A DNA stretch of 64,000 bases from Ciborinia camelliae (lineage: Eukaryota > Ascomycota > Leotiomycetes > Helotiales > Sclerotiniaceae): assembly GCA_025890175.1 (NCBI GenBank), contig JANPYM010000002.1, positions 3,035,077-3,099,076 on the forward strand. Direction: 5' to 3'. This document shows positions 31,730 to 43,600 of this stretch, piece after piece. The notes under the pieces were generated by a model, which worked only from the letters and a program-made list of their open reading frames with translations, ran no database searches and was not told where the DNA came from. The position numbers and the translations under genes were made by a program. Each line of letters begins with the position of its first letter. Positions within the stretch are counted from its first letter, which is position 1.

Positions 31730-32716
31730 TCAAACTACCTTCAAGAAGGTTGGGTAATCGTAGTTTCGAGTACCTTCGTTCCAGTGAGCACACGTGCCTC
31801 CACAGACATCTAAAAGATCAATATTGATATGTGTATAGGTATTTCTACGTATTGATTCTATGGCCTTATTATTACTTGTCCAAATGACAAGGTAATGGTC
31901 GGGGCGGTATCGTAGTTGTAGACCGTGTCCTCGTTTCTTGCAAGTGTCAATTTCCTCATGCATGGTGGGAAATGTGAAGTTGAGCATTTTACCTCAACTA
32001 TAGCTTTTCGCTTACGAACGTCCTCTAAACTCAGATGTAAAAAAGGTCGTCCCTTCAAACCCTCCTTAAGCTCATCTTGGCAAGATGTGCCACTTTCTGC
32101 GACTTCCAGACTTCCTCCAATGGTGTGAGAAGGACTTCTACAGCTCCGATTGCCACAAAGCTTGCTGGGGCGACCACACCTTGTTACCCAAGCAAACAAG
32201 TCTGCCTTCGATGGCATGTGATTGGAAATGAGCAACATTACCATCTCATGTAAATTTAGTGTCCACTTGTGGGTCATGCTAATAAACTCAAGTAACCTTC
32301 AACTCGATAGGTCCTACATGAACCGTTTTGAACCATATTGTCAAGTCCGGAAATCCTTGGCTCTCAATATCTAAGAGGCTTTTTCGAAGCATTGCAAGGT
32401 GGCTTGCCGTTTCAAGGGTTCTTACTAGACAGTCGAAATGATGGATAGCAGATGCTCGTATGTTTTCGCTAAATACAAGCTTGGGTTTGTATTGCTGGAA
32501 CAGCCTCTCTGCCCATACCATCTTCTCGTCGGCCCATACCACTTCGTTCACAAGCATGTGTTGAAGCTTCAGTGATTTATCGTCTATAAATTTCTGTTCC
32601 GTCTTTCGACGAGATAAATTATGGGCATCGGGGTTGGTTGCAGCATCATTTGGAACTTGACTTGCGTCTGGACTCAATTTGCGTTTGACACTCTTTTGGG
32701 CTAGCTGGTGTTGCAT
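31730..32716 (-). CDS. Hypothetical protein, three-exon model
   Basis: A 292-residue model: exons 32716-32297, 32244-31993 and 31936-31730, each joined in phase 0. The N-terminus is basic and polar (KSVKRKLSPDASQVPND), then come helical segments (KLVFSENIRASAIHHFDCLV, HLAMLRKSLLDIESQGFPDL). The last exon holds a Cys/His-containing part (LLDVCGGTCAHWNEGTRNYDY) preceded by YRPDHYLVIWTSNNKAIESI. I recognise no family. The second intron could instead use an acceptor 18 nt earlier (38-nt intron), or be retained to 31858. The start is uncertain: an overlapping frame from the ATG at 32867 has similar Lys/Ser-rich composition and might be an upstream exon. The gene is probably real but its exact structure is unproven. 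Confidence 0.5.
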
Positions 32717-33076
32717 TCACAATGGCGGGTTCTTTCTGTATGGTAGTTATGACTGTTTTGCTTTGACTTTGGCTTCCATCCGTTACTTTTTCCAAGGAAG
32801 ACTGCTTCTTCGCTGTCTTGGTATTACTTTTCTCGGGGCTGTCTTTTGGCGCTGTGGATCTCGGCATCTCAGATTGGGTTAAAGCACCAGAGCGTAACTT
32901 TACGGGAACATATATTAGCTGCTGGAGTAACAGTCAAGAGAAGATTGTAGACTTATTACTCTGGCAAGAATTTTCAAAGCTTGAAGACGGTCCACCACAT
33001 CTCCCTCATCTGACCGATTTTCAAACTAAATAAAGCATAAATTAGTATAGTTAACAATGCAAATCCTTCATAAGTC

Positions 33077-33373
33077 TCAGATGATCTGAATGCCCCCAGT
33101 AATTTCATGTTCCAAATCGTATGGACATTCCAAATCATCTGAATACACCACGTCATCTGAAAGATAAATTACCCTCAATAGTACATCGGCAGCTTTCCAG
33201 ATGCAACCATTCGTATGAAAGACCGCGAAACGAGTCAGTTCACTATCAAATCCCAAGTTCTCAACGGATTTGGTGGTCAGTTCCTTGGCAGCCTCTTGGG
33301 CAGGTGGTTGCTTAGGGGGTTGCATATTCCCTTTGATTCCAAGGTCGCCAGTAGTAGTAATGGAATCAGCCAT
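33077..33373 (-). CDS. Small UBA-like protein A
   Basis: A 98-residue product from an ATG in good context (CTCACCATGGC). A Pro/Gln-rich lead is followed by a segment that reads like a UBA domain: ELTTKSVENLGFDSELTRFA, then VFHTNGCIWKAADVLL, with the LGF loop, a central Ala in helix 2 and a closing A-x-x-LL helix. The acidic tail (SDDVVYSDDLECPYDLEHE) follows. UBA domains bind ubiquitin or ubiquitin-like proteins. A related product is encoded by 34082-34264 on the same strand. Upstream lies an imperfect 70-bp duplication. The open frame extends further upstream but without an ATG of better context. Function unknown. Confidence 0.6.
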   Translation of the reverse strand: MADSITTTGDLGIKGNMQPPKQPPAQEAAKELTTKSVENLGFDSELTRFAVFHTNGCIWKAADVLLRVIYLSDDVVYSDDLECPYDLEHEITGGIQII

Positions 33374-33589
33374 GGTGAGTTGTAGTATCTGAGTGTCGTC
33401 GATCAATCGAGTTGGTGAGAAAGTCCTCCCGCCAGAGACGTGGTGTGTTATTCTGTTAGAGGCGCTGTTGTCTTTAGGAAAGTGAGTTGGGAATTGGACA
33501 TTTTTTTGGGTTGAGTTAGGTGGGTAGAAGCTGGTGAGAAGAAGTGGTGGAAGATGTGGAAAGAAGGCGGCGGGAAGAAAGGTGGTAGG

Positions 33590-33735
33590 AGAAGGCGAAC
33601 CGAATAAACGGGGGTAGATAGGAATAAGTGAATATCCCAATAGACCTTGTGAATCCCTATGATAGGAGGCGAACCGAATACAGAGGGATAGATATGACAG
33701 AGTGAATATTTCAGTTGAGCTTGTGCATGACCATA
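33590..33735. repeat. Imperfect tandem duplication, two units of about 70 bp
   Basis: Unit 1 (about 33590-33663) and unit 2 (about 33664-33735) share AGGCGAACCGAATA, the GGG(G/A)TAGATA core, AGTGAATAT, and CTTGTG followed by ATNNCCATA-like ends. They differ by scattered substitutions. The pair sits 220-360 bp upstream of UBA-like ORF A. Confidence 0.75.
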
Positions 33736-34081
33736 GCTTCCGTCCCGCCGGCATTTCAAGTTCAGTATGAAGTTACACAATATGAAAGTCATATACAATT
33801 TTTATTTCTCGGTTGTTTAAACTACAACCATGAGAGAAGTATTATTTAGGGCACTTGATATGTCAATCCTTGATACTATCCCACAAACCGACGTGCCACC
33901 AGTGTAGTACAAATAAAACCAATTCCAAACTTCATACTGCTCTAAATCCTAATATTAAGAGCCCACACTGCCAACTCTATAAAAGGCCCAGTACAGTAGA
34001 TCTGAATTGATCTTGGCCGAGCGAGGTTGGGCATCGAACTGTTTCGACTTTAGTATCAGGTTCAGAAATGGAAGAGAAAAT

Positions 34082-34264
34082 CTAGGTACAACCTCCAATA
34101 AGGTTGTCTACAGCGTCGAGTAGATCATCATTTGAATGATAAACGGCAAAGTCGATGACTTCGTTAGAGAATCCCAAACTATACAGATTTTCGATAGTTA
34201 GGTCATCTTTATGGAAAGATGTCAACGTTTCAGTTGAGACACTCTTCATCCTGCGTTCAGACAT
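34082..34264 (-). CDS. Small UBA-like protein B
   Basis: A 60-residue product: a short basic lead (MSERRMKSVSTETLTSFHK), then LTIENLYSLGFSNEVIDFAV and YHSNDDLLDAVDNLIGG. The LGF loop, the F-A-V-x-H-x-N stretch and the final A-V-x-N-L-I match the UBA consensus and align directly with UBA-like protein A. That agreement between two independent small frames is the best evidence that both are real. About 700 bp lie between them, on the same strand. Function unknown; ubiquitin binding is inferred from the family. Confidence 0.55.
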   Translation of the reverse strand: MSERRMKSVSTETLTSFHKDDLTIENLYSLGFSNEVIDFAVYHSNDDLLDAVDNLIGGCT

Positions 34265-34577
34265 AGCTTTTAGGGGCAGTTGGAAGAGGTGTGGTAGAAC
34301 TTCGATGGCAAATAGTGACTCTCAATCCCAAAAATCAACAGAAAATGGGCGATGTGGTGATTCAAGAGTTGCTACTTTCAGCTAATTACTTTGGAATCCT
34401 CAGAAAAAGTTGAGTTATTAGGGACGGAAAGAAGAAAACGTGTAGGATGTTTGCTCCCCAGAAAAAAAAAGAAAATTGATGCAAAACCTAGAAGACAAAC
34501 GCAGGTAAAGTTTTCTATTGGATATTAATCAACACCATATCACGTGTTGCTGTAGTGACCGGCCCTCTGCCTTCTTC
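34265..34577. other. Short intergenic stretch
   Basis: The promoter of UBA-like ORF B and the 3' flank of NOP53. One ATCACGTGT word near 34540 contains a CACGTG core. No gene is seen. Confidence 0.45.
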
Positions 34578-35943
34578 TCAGTGTAACATGAAATCCTTAT
34601 GAGTCCACTTCTCCGTAGCCTTTCTCTTTGCCTTCTTGGCGAAACTGATAGGACGTCTACTCTCGACCTTTCCACGAACCAACATATTTCTGTACCTGTC
34701 CTTCAACAAATTCCCCTCTGGTTTTAACAATCTCAACGATTCTTGCAACTCATCTGGTAGGACAAGCTCAAGATCCCTCTCTGGTAAGGAGATCTTCCCT
34801 AATTTTCTTCTTCGGAGTTCCATATCATCACCTTCACTGCTATCGTCCTCCACAACCACTAATGAGCGAGCCTTTTCTTTCTCCGCAAGAGCCTTGGCCA
34901 ACTTCTTAATCTGTGTAGCTTGTTCTTCTTTCTTTTTGTTATTAGCAGCCATTATTGCTTTCCTTTCCTCTTCTTTTCTCCTCTTTATCCTATTTCGTTG
35001 CGCTTGAGTTTTTCTCTCCGGCCTCTTGGCATTCAAGCGAACATCTTCTGCGCCACTTTCAAAACCTTCCCATGCAGAATCTTCCTCCCACTCTGACATA
35101 TCTGCTCGAGCTTCAGCTGCTTCCGCTTCAGCCGCAGACTTTGTCGCTGCTTCTCGCTTTATTCGTTCTAACTCTATAGCAGCCAACCGTTTCTGCTCCG
35201 CTGCAACCTCCTTCTCTCCCTCTGTCGTTAATCTCTCTTCGTAATCTGTGAATACCGGATTATAACTGTAACCTCCTTCCGGCCTCTTAACCGCAGGAAT
35301 ATCTTTTCCACTAGCTGCCAACGAAATTGGCTTCTGTTTCCATGAACTAGGGATCGTTGTTTTCTTGGCCTTCTCGAGAAATGAGAATCTTGGATCCTGT
35401 TTTGCTTCTTCTATATCCCTTTGCTCATCCCAGGGATCAAATGAAGCTTCTGTGACTTCAACCGTCTTCTCTTGATGTCCATCGGCAATTTTGCGTAGTC
35501 GAGTAAGCTCTTTGTGCGAAATATAACCAGTCCTTTGGCGCTTCGATTCGATAATTCCATCTGTGGTGCCTTGCCCTGGGCGCTTTTTCATCGACACGGA
35601 CGGGACAGCAGAGCGTTGAGCGATGATTTCATCGGCTTTGAGTGGTTTGGAGGCTTTCAAGTACTTCTTCGGTATCGCAGCATCTCCAGCAGTATCCAAT
35701 GTGAAGAGATCAGCGGAATCTTTCTCGGCAATAACTCCACTACAATTGAGTTAGTAATGTTCAAACAATTGATGTACAAATGCTCTCTTACCCTGCGATC
35801 AATTCATCTCTAACTTCTTCCAAACCTTCCTGGACTTCCGTAACATCGACATTCTTTCTCCAAGCCTTCTTTCCTTTTCTTGAAGGTTGTTTATGTTGTT
35901 GAGGGGCATCTTTAGACCCCGAGAGTGGCTTAAGGACAGGCAT
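34578..35943 (-). CDS. NOP53: Ribosome biogenesis protein Nop53 (GLTSCR2/PICT1 family)
   Basis: A 437-residue nucleolar protein in two exons, 35943-35792 and 35739-34578, with a 52-nt intron; the junction reads DELIAGGVIAEKDSADLF. The opening KGKKAWRKNVDVTEVQEGLE is the N-terminal hallmark of Nop53. PSSWKQKP, EGGYSYNPVFTDYEERL and the C-terminal block LPDELQESLRLLKPEGNLLKD plus RGKVESRRPISFAKKAKRK are conserved in the family. The middle is a charged coiled coil (EKEVAAEQKRLAAIELERIK) and an acidic patch (MSEWEEDSAWEGFESG). Known role: 60S pre-ribosome maturation, recruiting the exosome helicase Mtr4 through an N-terminal arch-interaction motif for 7S pre-rRNA trimming. It is divergent from YPT6, with 288 bp between start codons. 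Confidence 0.95.
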
Positions 35944-36231
35944 TTTGTTATGTTGTGTTGCTGAAACTTTCCAGACTTCTGGCGATTGTGAGAAAAATAA
36001 TTTTGAGATTACGATAATTTTTCTGATAGCTACGGTAACCCTTTCGAGCCAAATGCCCCGACCGCCTCCAACAAATATACGGTCAGGCTAAGCCATTGAA
36101 GCCAGCTACTGGAAGTCTTTCTTTGTCTAAACAGCAATACCGAAATAAATTTACAACTTTCACAGGTTCATTGTAGATATCTTGGTCAATTAATAAACCT
36201 TTTTCTTGTCTTCAAATTTTGAATCCTGAAA
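35944..36231. promoter_or_regulatory. Bidirectional promoter between NOP53 and YPT6
   Basis: 288 bp separate the two start codons, and no gene fits between. The interval must hold both leaders and core promoters. No consensus element stands out beyond AT-rich tracts near 36000-36020 and 36190-36210. Confidence 0.6.
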
Positions 36232-37115
<884 letters not shown>

Positions 37116-38358
37116 ATGAGAACAAGATAATAATGGGAGTAATCGGATTTCTTTCGATGCTTGTCTTAATTGGGGCTTTCAAAGGATAGGTGCATAGCGA
37201 TTCACAGCGTATTTATATGATATCAATAGCGTACATCTTTGGCATGCTTAATAATGAGCTCTTGAAGTTATCGTAGACTAGGGGTAAAAAGCTAATAAGT
37301 GATCAGATTTTGGAATAAAAGGACACATTCTACCTTGCTGGTTTCCCACTCTAGTAACTGCTTGAGTAGTTGAGGATGTTATGAAATCTTTTATATAAAG
37401 TACTTCATGTATTTTAATGCGTCAAACACTCTCACAAGGAACCCCCTGATTCCATCATGAGCACAACCCTTTGAAGAGCTCATTCTTTATCCACGTGCTC
37501 CTCAGAGCATGATGAACTTTAGAAATTATAAAGTGCTACAACATGATATTGCCAGCTTGCCAGATCTGATTTAAGAAAAGTATTGAATTATTGTTACAAC
37601 TATAATATATTAAAAACCTTAAATACCTACCTACCTACATGTAGCACTTTTCAATGTGACGAGCTCAGGATATAATGCCTCATGTAGAAACTTGATTGCT
37701 ACTGCATAGGTGCATAGGAGGTAATATTCGTCTCCTCTTATTAATAGTTGGAGGTATGTGGTTGGTTTAAGCTAAAGAGCAATAATATCAAATAAAGATA
37801 GTCAGATACTGCTAGGTAAAATAGGTACCGTAGTACAGTTTTACTACCTTTAGCATTCTTATCTTGATTACGTAATACAGACTAGCACCTAGATAAAACA
37901 GCCTGGTACCTCCCGCTACAGGGCTACCAGTAGTACACTCCGTACTGGGAATTCAATGTTATTCAAATTAAAGGTAATATGTTTTATAAGTACCTCTCAA
38001 TCATTATAGATTTAGATAAATAGACCCAAATACCTACCTGGGTAATGAAGAATGAATATGTGGTATCTTTTTTTAGTAAACGTGAAACCGATTTGATATG
38101 ATTTTGATATACCTAGGTAGGTACTTTTAAGGTTTATTATGCTTCGAGGTGGTAACGAACAAGGCTTACCTTATTCATTTATTAGGTGATGGCTTAAATA
38201 TATAAGAGAGCCTAACCCGACGATCCGAAAAATATCTCTCCCAAGTTATTCAGTCAAGAACAACTTTCAATCTTTTCCCTGGCGCATTCTCGCATTTTTT
38301 GACTTCTCATCACAATACATTGACGAGGTCGTCATTGTATTGTCCATCCAGATTCATA
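37116..38358. other. Intergenic stretch, 1.2 kb, rich in TACCTA words
   Basis: This is the 3' side of YPT6 and the upstream region of KEI1. TACCTACCTACCTAC near 37627 and TACCTAGGTAGGTACTT near 38110 belong to the recurrent word family described in the findings. No gene is supported. Confidence 0.5.
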
Positions 38359-39353
38359 ATGGCTTTCTTACCGCGATGGGTTGGAATCCCTCGTCCCAGG
38401 GTATGTAATTCTCAATTCATCTCAGTCCTTTGTCGCCAATGGGAAGAGAAGAAATATTAATTAATGAATAGACTTTCTTATATCTCATGAGTCTCCGTAC
38501 TGGCACAGAGATGATCTCATTAACGCTGCTATTCAATAAAGTTACCGGTTTCTATGGTCTTCTCGCAATTTGGTTCGGCTTGGATTTATCGCCTCTACAA
38601 CTTACGATGTACATATATTCCCTTCCTGCTTTCCTCCTCCTCGCCTTCCTTACACCTTATATCCGAAAACAAAGACCCTTTCAATGTTTAGCCCTCGCAT
38701 GGTTTTATTTCTTCGATACGGTCATCAACACGGCGTTTACCGCCGCTTTCGCAGTAGCATGGCACTTGGATCAATACAATAAGGGTATTCCAAGCGCCGC
38801 TCCAGGAACTAGACCAGTGGGTGATGCGGCGGGCTTGGCGAGCAATGCCAGTGCAGTGAACGTTGATAACTCATCAGGATCGGTTGCTGGACACAATGCT
38901 GCAGCATACGGATCTGCCGGTGGAGCAACTGAGAAATTCACCTTCGAGGAGGAAGTTCCTAGTCTGGCTATCGTTATCAGCTTTTCATTGATTCGAGTGT
39001 ACTTTATATTGGTGATTATGGCATATGCACGACAAGTCTTAAGGCAGAACATGTATTCGGCGTCTGCAACAAAATTACAGCTCAAAACCGATGGTAGCAC
39101 AGACGCTCGCGCAGAAAACCCCTTTGCCGCGGACTCACCACAAGGAAAAGGTTGGAAGGGAAAGCTTGGTAGACTTATGGTGAAGGTCGGAGAAGGATAT
39201 TGGCTTGGCGGTCAAGTAGATGAAGCGTGGGTTAAGGGTTTGGATGGACGCTTCAAATCCCAAAAACCAGATACTGTTGAGAGAGAACGAAGAGCGAGAA
39301 GTGGAACAGGGCCACCAGTTCCTACAAAAGGTCTCGGCATTGGGAAGTCGTAA
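38359..39353 (+). CDS. KEI1: Inositol phosphorylceramide synthase regulatory subunit Kei1
   Basis: A 307-residue membrane protein in two exons, 38359-38400 and 38472-39353, joining as MAFLPRWVGIPRPRTFLYLM. The conserved opening (PRPRTFL...SLRTGTEMISLTLLFNK) and the helices GFYGLLAIWFGLDL, MYIYSLPAFLLLAFLTPYI, LALAWFYFFDTVINTAFTAAFAVAWHL and SLAIVISFSLIRVYFILVIMAYA give about four membrane segments, as in Kei1 (DUF1753). A Gly/Ala/Ser-rich luminal or cytosolic loop separates the third and fourth. The C-terminus is soluble and basic (GKLGRLMVKVGEGYWLG). Known role: partner of Aur1 for inositol phosphorylceramide synthesis in the Golgi, needed for correct localisation; yeast Kei1 is cleaved by Kex2, and I did not identify that site here. 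Confidence 0.92.
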
Positions 39354-40648
39354 GATCATACAATATAATCATGTCGGATTGGGCAGCGAGGAATAGACAT
39401 TGTAGATGTAAGATGGATAGGAAAGGAACGGTATAGGGTGGAGGAACTCATCGGCGATCCGTTTCTGTTCATATATTTCAAAACAGCTAGATGATCAATT
39501 CGCAATAGCTCAGACCTGGAAGAGGTTTTCATAGCACATGTGACGTTCTTTGGGTATTTTCTGGTAGGCGGGATTATTGCAAGCAAGCGGACTTCTTTGG
39601 TCGTGGAATAGGAATCATTGATGATGGCAACTATTATATAATGGTTTAGGAATTAATACAAATTGACAGATTGCAAATTTCAAAAATTCACTCAATACAT
39701 TCATCTATCTTGTGTCTGGGTTTCAAGTTTAAATTTATTGCCAGCAATAGTAGATTCATAGGTAGCTGGAGGCAATGTAGACTTTTATAGAAGCTTCTAC
39801 TGTAGGAAGTAGATACCTAGGTAGGTAGCCTTATCGAGTAGCTTCTTATGAAGTCGGGTCGGGTAGCTTCATAGGTAGGTAGGTAGACTTGATGGATTTG
39901 GATACACCGAGACTTAGTAGATGCTTTCAAAGCCCGAAATCTAACAAGGCCACAACACACTTGTTTGTTACCTACCTGACACACAGCCGCACACATTTCA
40001 AGTGTTAAACCCTTCGAAGTTTGAACTACCGGTACATCAACAGTAGTATCATAGGATGAAACATGAAGTATGACTAGGTATATGAGTGTATGATTCGACA
40101 CAGGTAGGCGGGCTTTGGTCGGAAACTACCTTAGTTAGGTACACCCGTGGAATGCATACCAAAAGTTAAATACCCAGCTGCCGGTAGACTGGACTAGAGT
40201 CGTAGACATCTCGGGATTCCCCTTTCCCTTGTCAATATTGATATTCTCACCTCCAAGACTCTATTCAAATTTTTGATCACCCTAGATCACCCATCGATGG
40301 CGTGCTCAATTGTGGCTGATGCTTTCCTTCAAAGCCATTTTAGATGACAAACGATACTTTTCATGACTTTCTATTGGTCAACCATACGTTCCTTTCTCCA
40401 TGGACTTCAGTCCCATAACCTCAGATAACCTCAGATACCCTCAATTTACTACATCCACTTATTCACTATACCATAATTGATAATGAATCCACTCATTATC
40501 GTTGGTCAAATGCACTTGATAGCCTCGATAGCCCTCAATATCTAATCAATATACCCTCGTTCATTCGCCGGATATTGCATCACATTAATGGCTCCAAGAG
40601 CTAGGTAAGAGGGGTTCTTGATTTAGGAAAAGAAAAAAGTATTTGACC
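39354..40648. other. Intergenic stretch, 1.3 kb
   Basis: This holds the 3' flank of KEI1 and the promoter region of the sulfite reductase gene. TACCTAGGTAGGTAG occurs near 39817 and TAGGTAGGTAGG near 39870. No gene is supported. I looked for a clear sulfur-regulator site and found none that I would defend. Confidence 0.5.
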
Positions 40649-43600
40649 ATGTCGTTCCTCTTTCGCCATCTTGAAAACCATTCTAATACCTCCTCCTCCT
40701 CTCATTCTCATCGGAGGGATAATCATCATCTTAACAATATGGCGACTGCTTCTGGAAAGATTCGTACACCTGAAGAAGCTGGTACGTCTACTCTTAATGC
40801 TATTGTGCTATCATATCGGTTCTATCAAACCTTGTTATGTGGCACCTTTCCCCTCCATTCCCCCCACTTCAAGAGATACTGTAATACTGACATTATTTCT
40901 CTACTATGAATAGTGGCAAGAATTGCATACTTGTCCAGCGATGTGATCATTTCTGTACAACCTGCTCATTCAATTGAGTCGGAATTTTCTTCACATTTAC
41001 AAAGATATGCTGGAAGAAAGGACTTGAGTATCGTTGCTGGCAATGAAAGTGGCGTTCCAGAGGTGAGTTATTCAATGTTACCTTTACTCAACGTTAGACG
41101 AAAGTACTGACTTATTCCTTAAAGTTAAAAACAGTCCGCCACAACAACGATCCCCTATTATCAGTATTTACGCCAATCCGCAACGGAAAACTTGTCACGG
41201 TCACAACAAGTTCCTCAATCCTCGTTTCCTCGGTACCTCACCTCTATCGACTTGCAAACTTCCCAGTGGTCATTCACGTCTCATTACAACCTTCACATTA
41301 TCCAGATTACTCCTCAATAACATCGATACGAAATTCTGGCTTCACATTTTTACAGTCAGAGACATTGCAGGAGGCACAAGATATTGCTGTGACTGCTCAT
41401 GCTCTTGCTATTAAGTCAGGAAAGGGTGTAATTCATTTCTTCGACTCTGGATCCTCCGCGAAAGATAACCACATTGACTTCGAGAATCCTGATGTTGTTT
41501 CAAAGATCTTAAATATCGATTCTGTCAGAGTCTTCCAAAGCAGCAAGATTGGAGGTTCTAGCATATATGCCGATGATGGAAGAATCGCTACTATTTCCGA
41601 GAACGCTGCCACCGGAGTTACCTCTGGTGGTGAGGATAGCACCGAGTCTGCTGTGCCAGGTCAGACAACTACCGAAGTAGCATCCAAGACTTCATCTGTA
41701 GGATCCTCTAAATCCTCTTCAATAAGAGCAAGCAGTGTGGATAGCAGTGCTTCTTCTGCCACAACAATTGATGCGCCAAATGTACGAGCCGTGAGCTCGG
41801 ACGATATCTACAACTTTGTCTCGGGTATCTGGGATCAATTGAAATTGATGGTTGGCAGAGAATATACCCCTTTCCACTACTCTGGCCCATCAAATGCAGA
41901 AAATGCTTTGTTTATTTTTGGATCAGATGTGGGTTCATTTGCTCAAACAATCGATGAAGGAGCCGATGAAGTTTTTGCAAAAGCTGGTATTATCACTGCA
42001 CGATTGTATAGGCCATGGTTAGGCTCTAAACTGATCGAGGCAATTCCTAAATCTATCAAGAGAATTGCTGTTCTTGAGCAAATCAGAAGAAAGACAACCA
42101 AATGGGGACCTTTACTTTTGGATTTACTTACAACACTCAAATCAGGGCCAGGAGGTGGCGTTGAAGTTATCGTTGGACATCAATTAGGATTCATTGAGCC
42201 AGATACAGTAAGACAAGCACTCCGCGGCGTTGTACAAAACTTGGTTTCTGAAAAGCCAATCCAAAATCTTGAGGTCGGAAACCCAGATGGACCAAATGAA
42301 TCTTCAAGTGGATATGCTTTAAGTCAGCCAAAAGTCGAGTCTGCTTACATGAAGATCTTGGATCAAATCTTCGGTAAGAGACTTCATTTGGCAAACCAGA
42401 TTGATTCGAAGAATGCCGGCATCTCTTCCACCATCGCTTCAAACCCAGAATTTGGTTTTGGTTCTCTTTTAGCCAGAAAGGAGCATCGCCAAAGATTTAC
42501 CGAGGAAATTAAGGAGGCGGCACAATCCAAAGAATTTGTCACAGAAGGCCCAACATCGTGGTTATCAAAGTGGTCTGCAGATGCCGATGATGAATTAGCA
42601 GATGAAATTATCGCTCGTCTCGAGACAGATGGATCTGCATTATCACAGAACCTTCTTTCGAAGAAGGATCTATTCCGCAAGGAATCTCCTTGGCTCGTCG
42701 GTTCTGATGCATGGGCATACGATCTTGGAAATTCGGGTGTACACCATGTCATCGCTTCTGGTGAAAATGTAAACATGCTTATCATCGACTCCACCCCATA
42801 CTCAGAACGCTCAGCTGCCGATGCTGAAAGGAGAAAGAAGGACATTGGTCTTTATGCCATGAACTTTGGTAACGCTTACGTTGCATCTGTCGCTGTATAC
42901 AGTTCTTATACCCAGGTCCTACAAGCAATGATTGAGGCAGATCAGTTCAACGGTCCATCTGTCGTCATCGCTTACCTTCCTTACTTTAAAGAGAATGATT
43001 CTCCTCTGACTGTTCTTCAAGAAACTAAAAAGGCAGTGGATCTTGGTTACTGGCCATTGTACAGATGGAATCCGGACAATGAAGATAAGGGAGAGGTCAA
43101 CTTTTCTCTGGATTCTGAGCGAATCAAGAAGGAACTAAAGGATTTCTTGGCTCGTGATAATCACCTTACTCAATTGATGAAGAAACATCCACAGTTCTCA
43201 TCTAATCTTTCTGAGGATTATGGTACAGAAGTTCGTGCTTTACAAAAAAGAAAGGCCAAGGATGCATACAATGAGCTTCTTGAAGGTATGCTTGGTGCAC
43301 CTCTCACCATCCTTTTCGCTTCCGACAACGGCAATGCCGAATCTCTATCAAAGAGATTGGGAAACCGTGGTAAAGCGCGTGGCTTGAAGACAATCGTCAT
43401 GGCTATGGAAGATTATCCTATTGAAGATCTCCCCACAGAGGAAAACATCGTTTTCTTGACAAGTACAGCTGGTCAGGGAGAATTCCCTCAAAATGGCCAT
43501 GCATTCTGGGAAGCCATTAAGGATAACACCGAATTGGATCTCGCGTCTGTCAATTACTCGGTATTTGCTCTTGGTGATAGTCATTACTGGCCTCGTAAAG

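Noticed and set aside
31858..32277. 139-codon frame taken as a complete gene
   Set aside because: Its start has no support and it overlaps the three-exon model, in which most of it is exon 2 and the rest reads through an intron.
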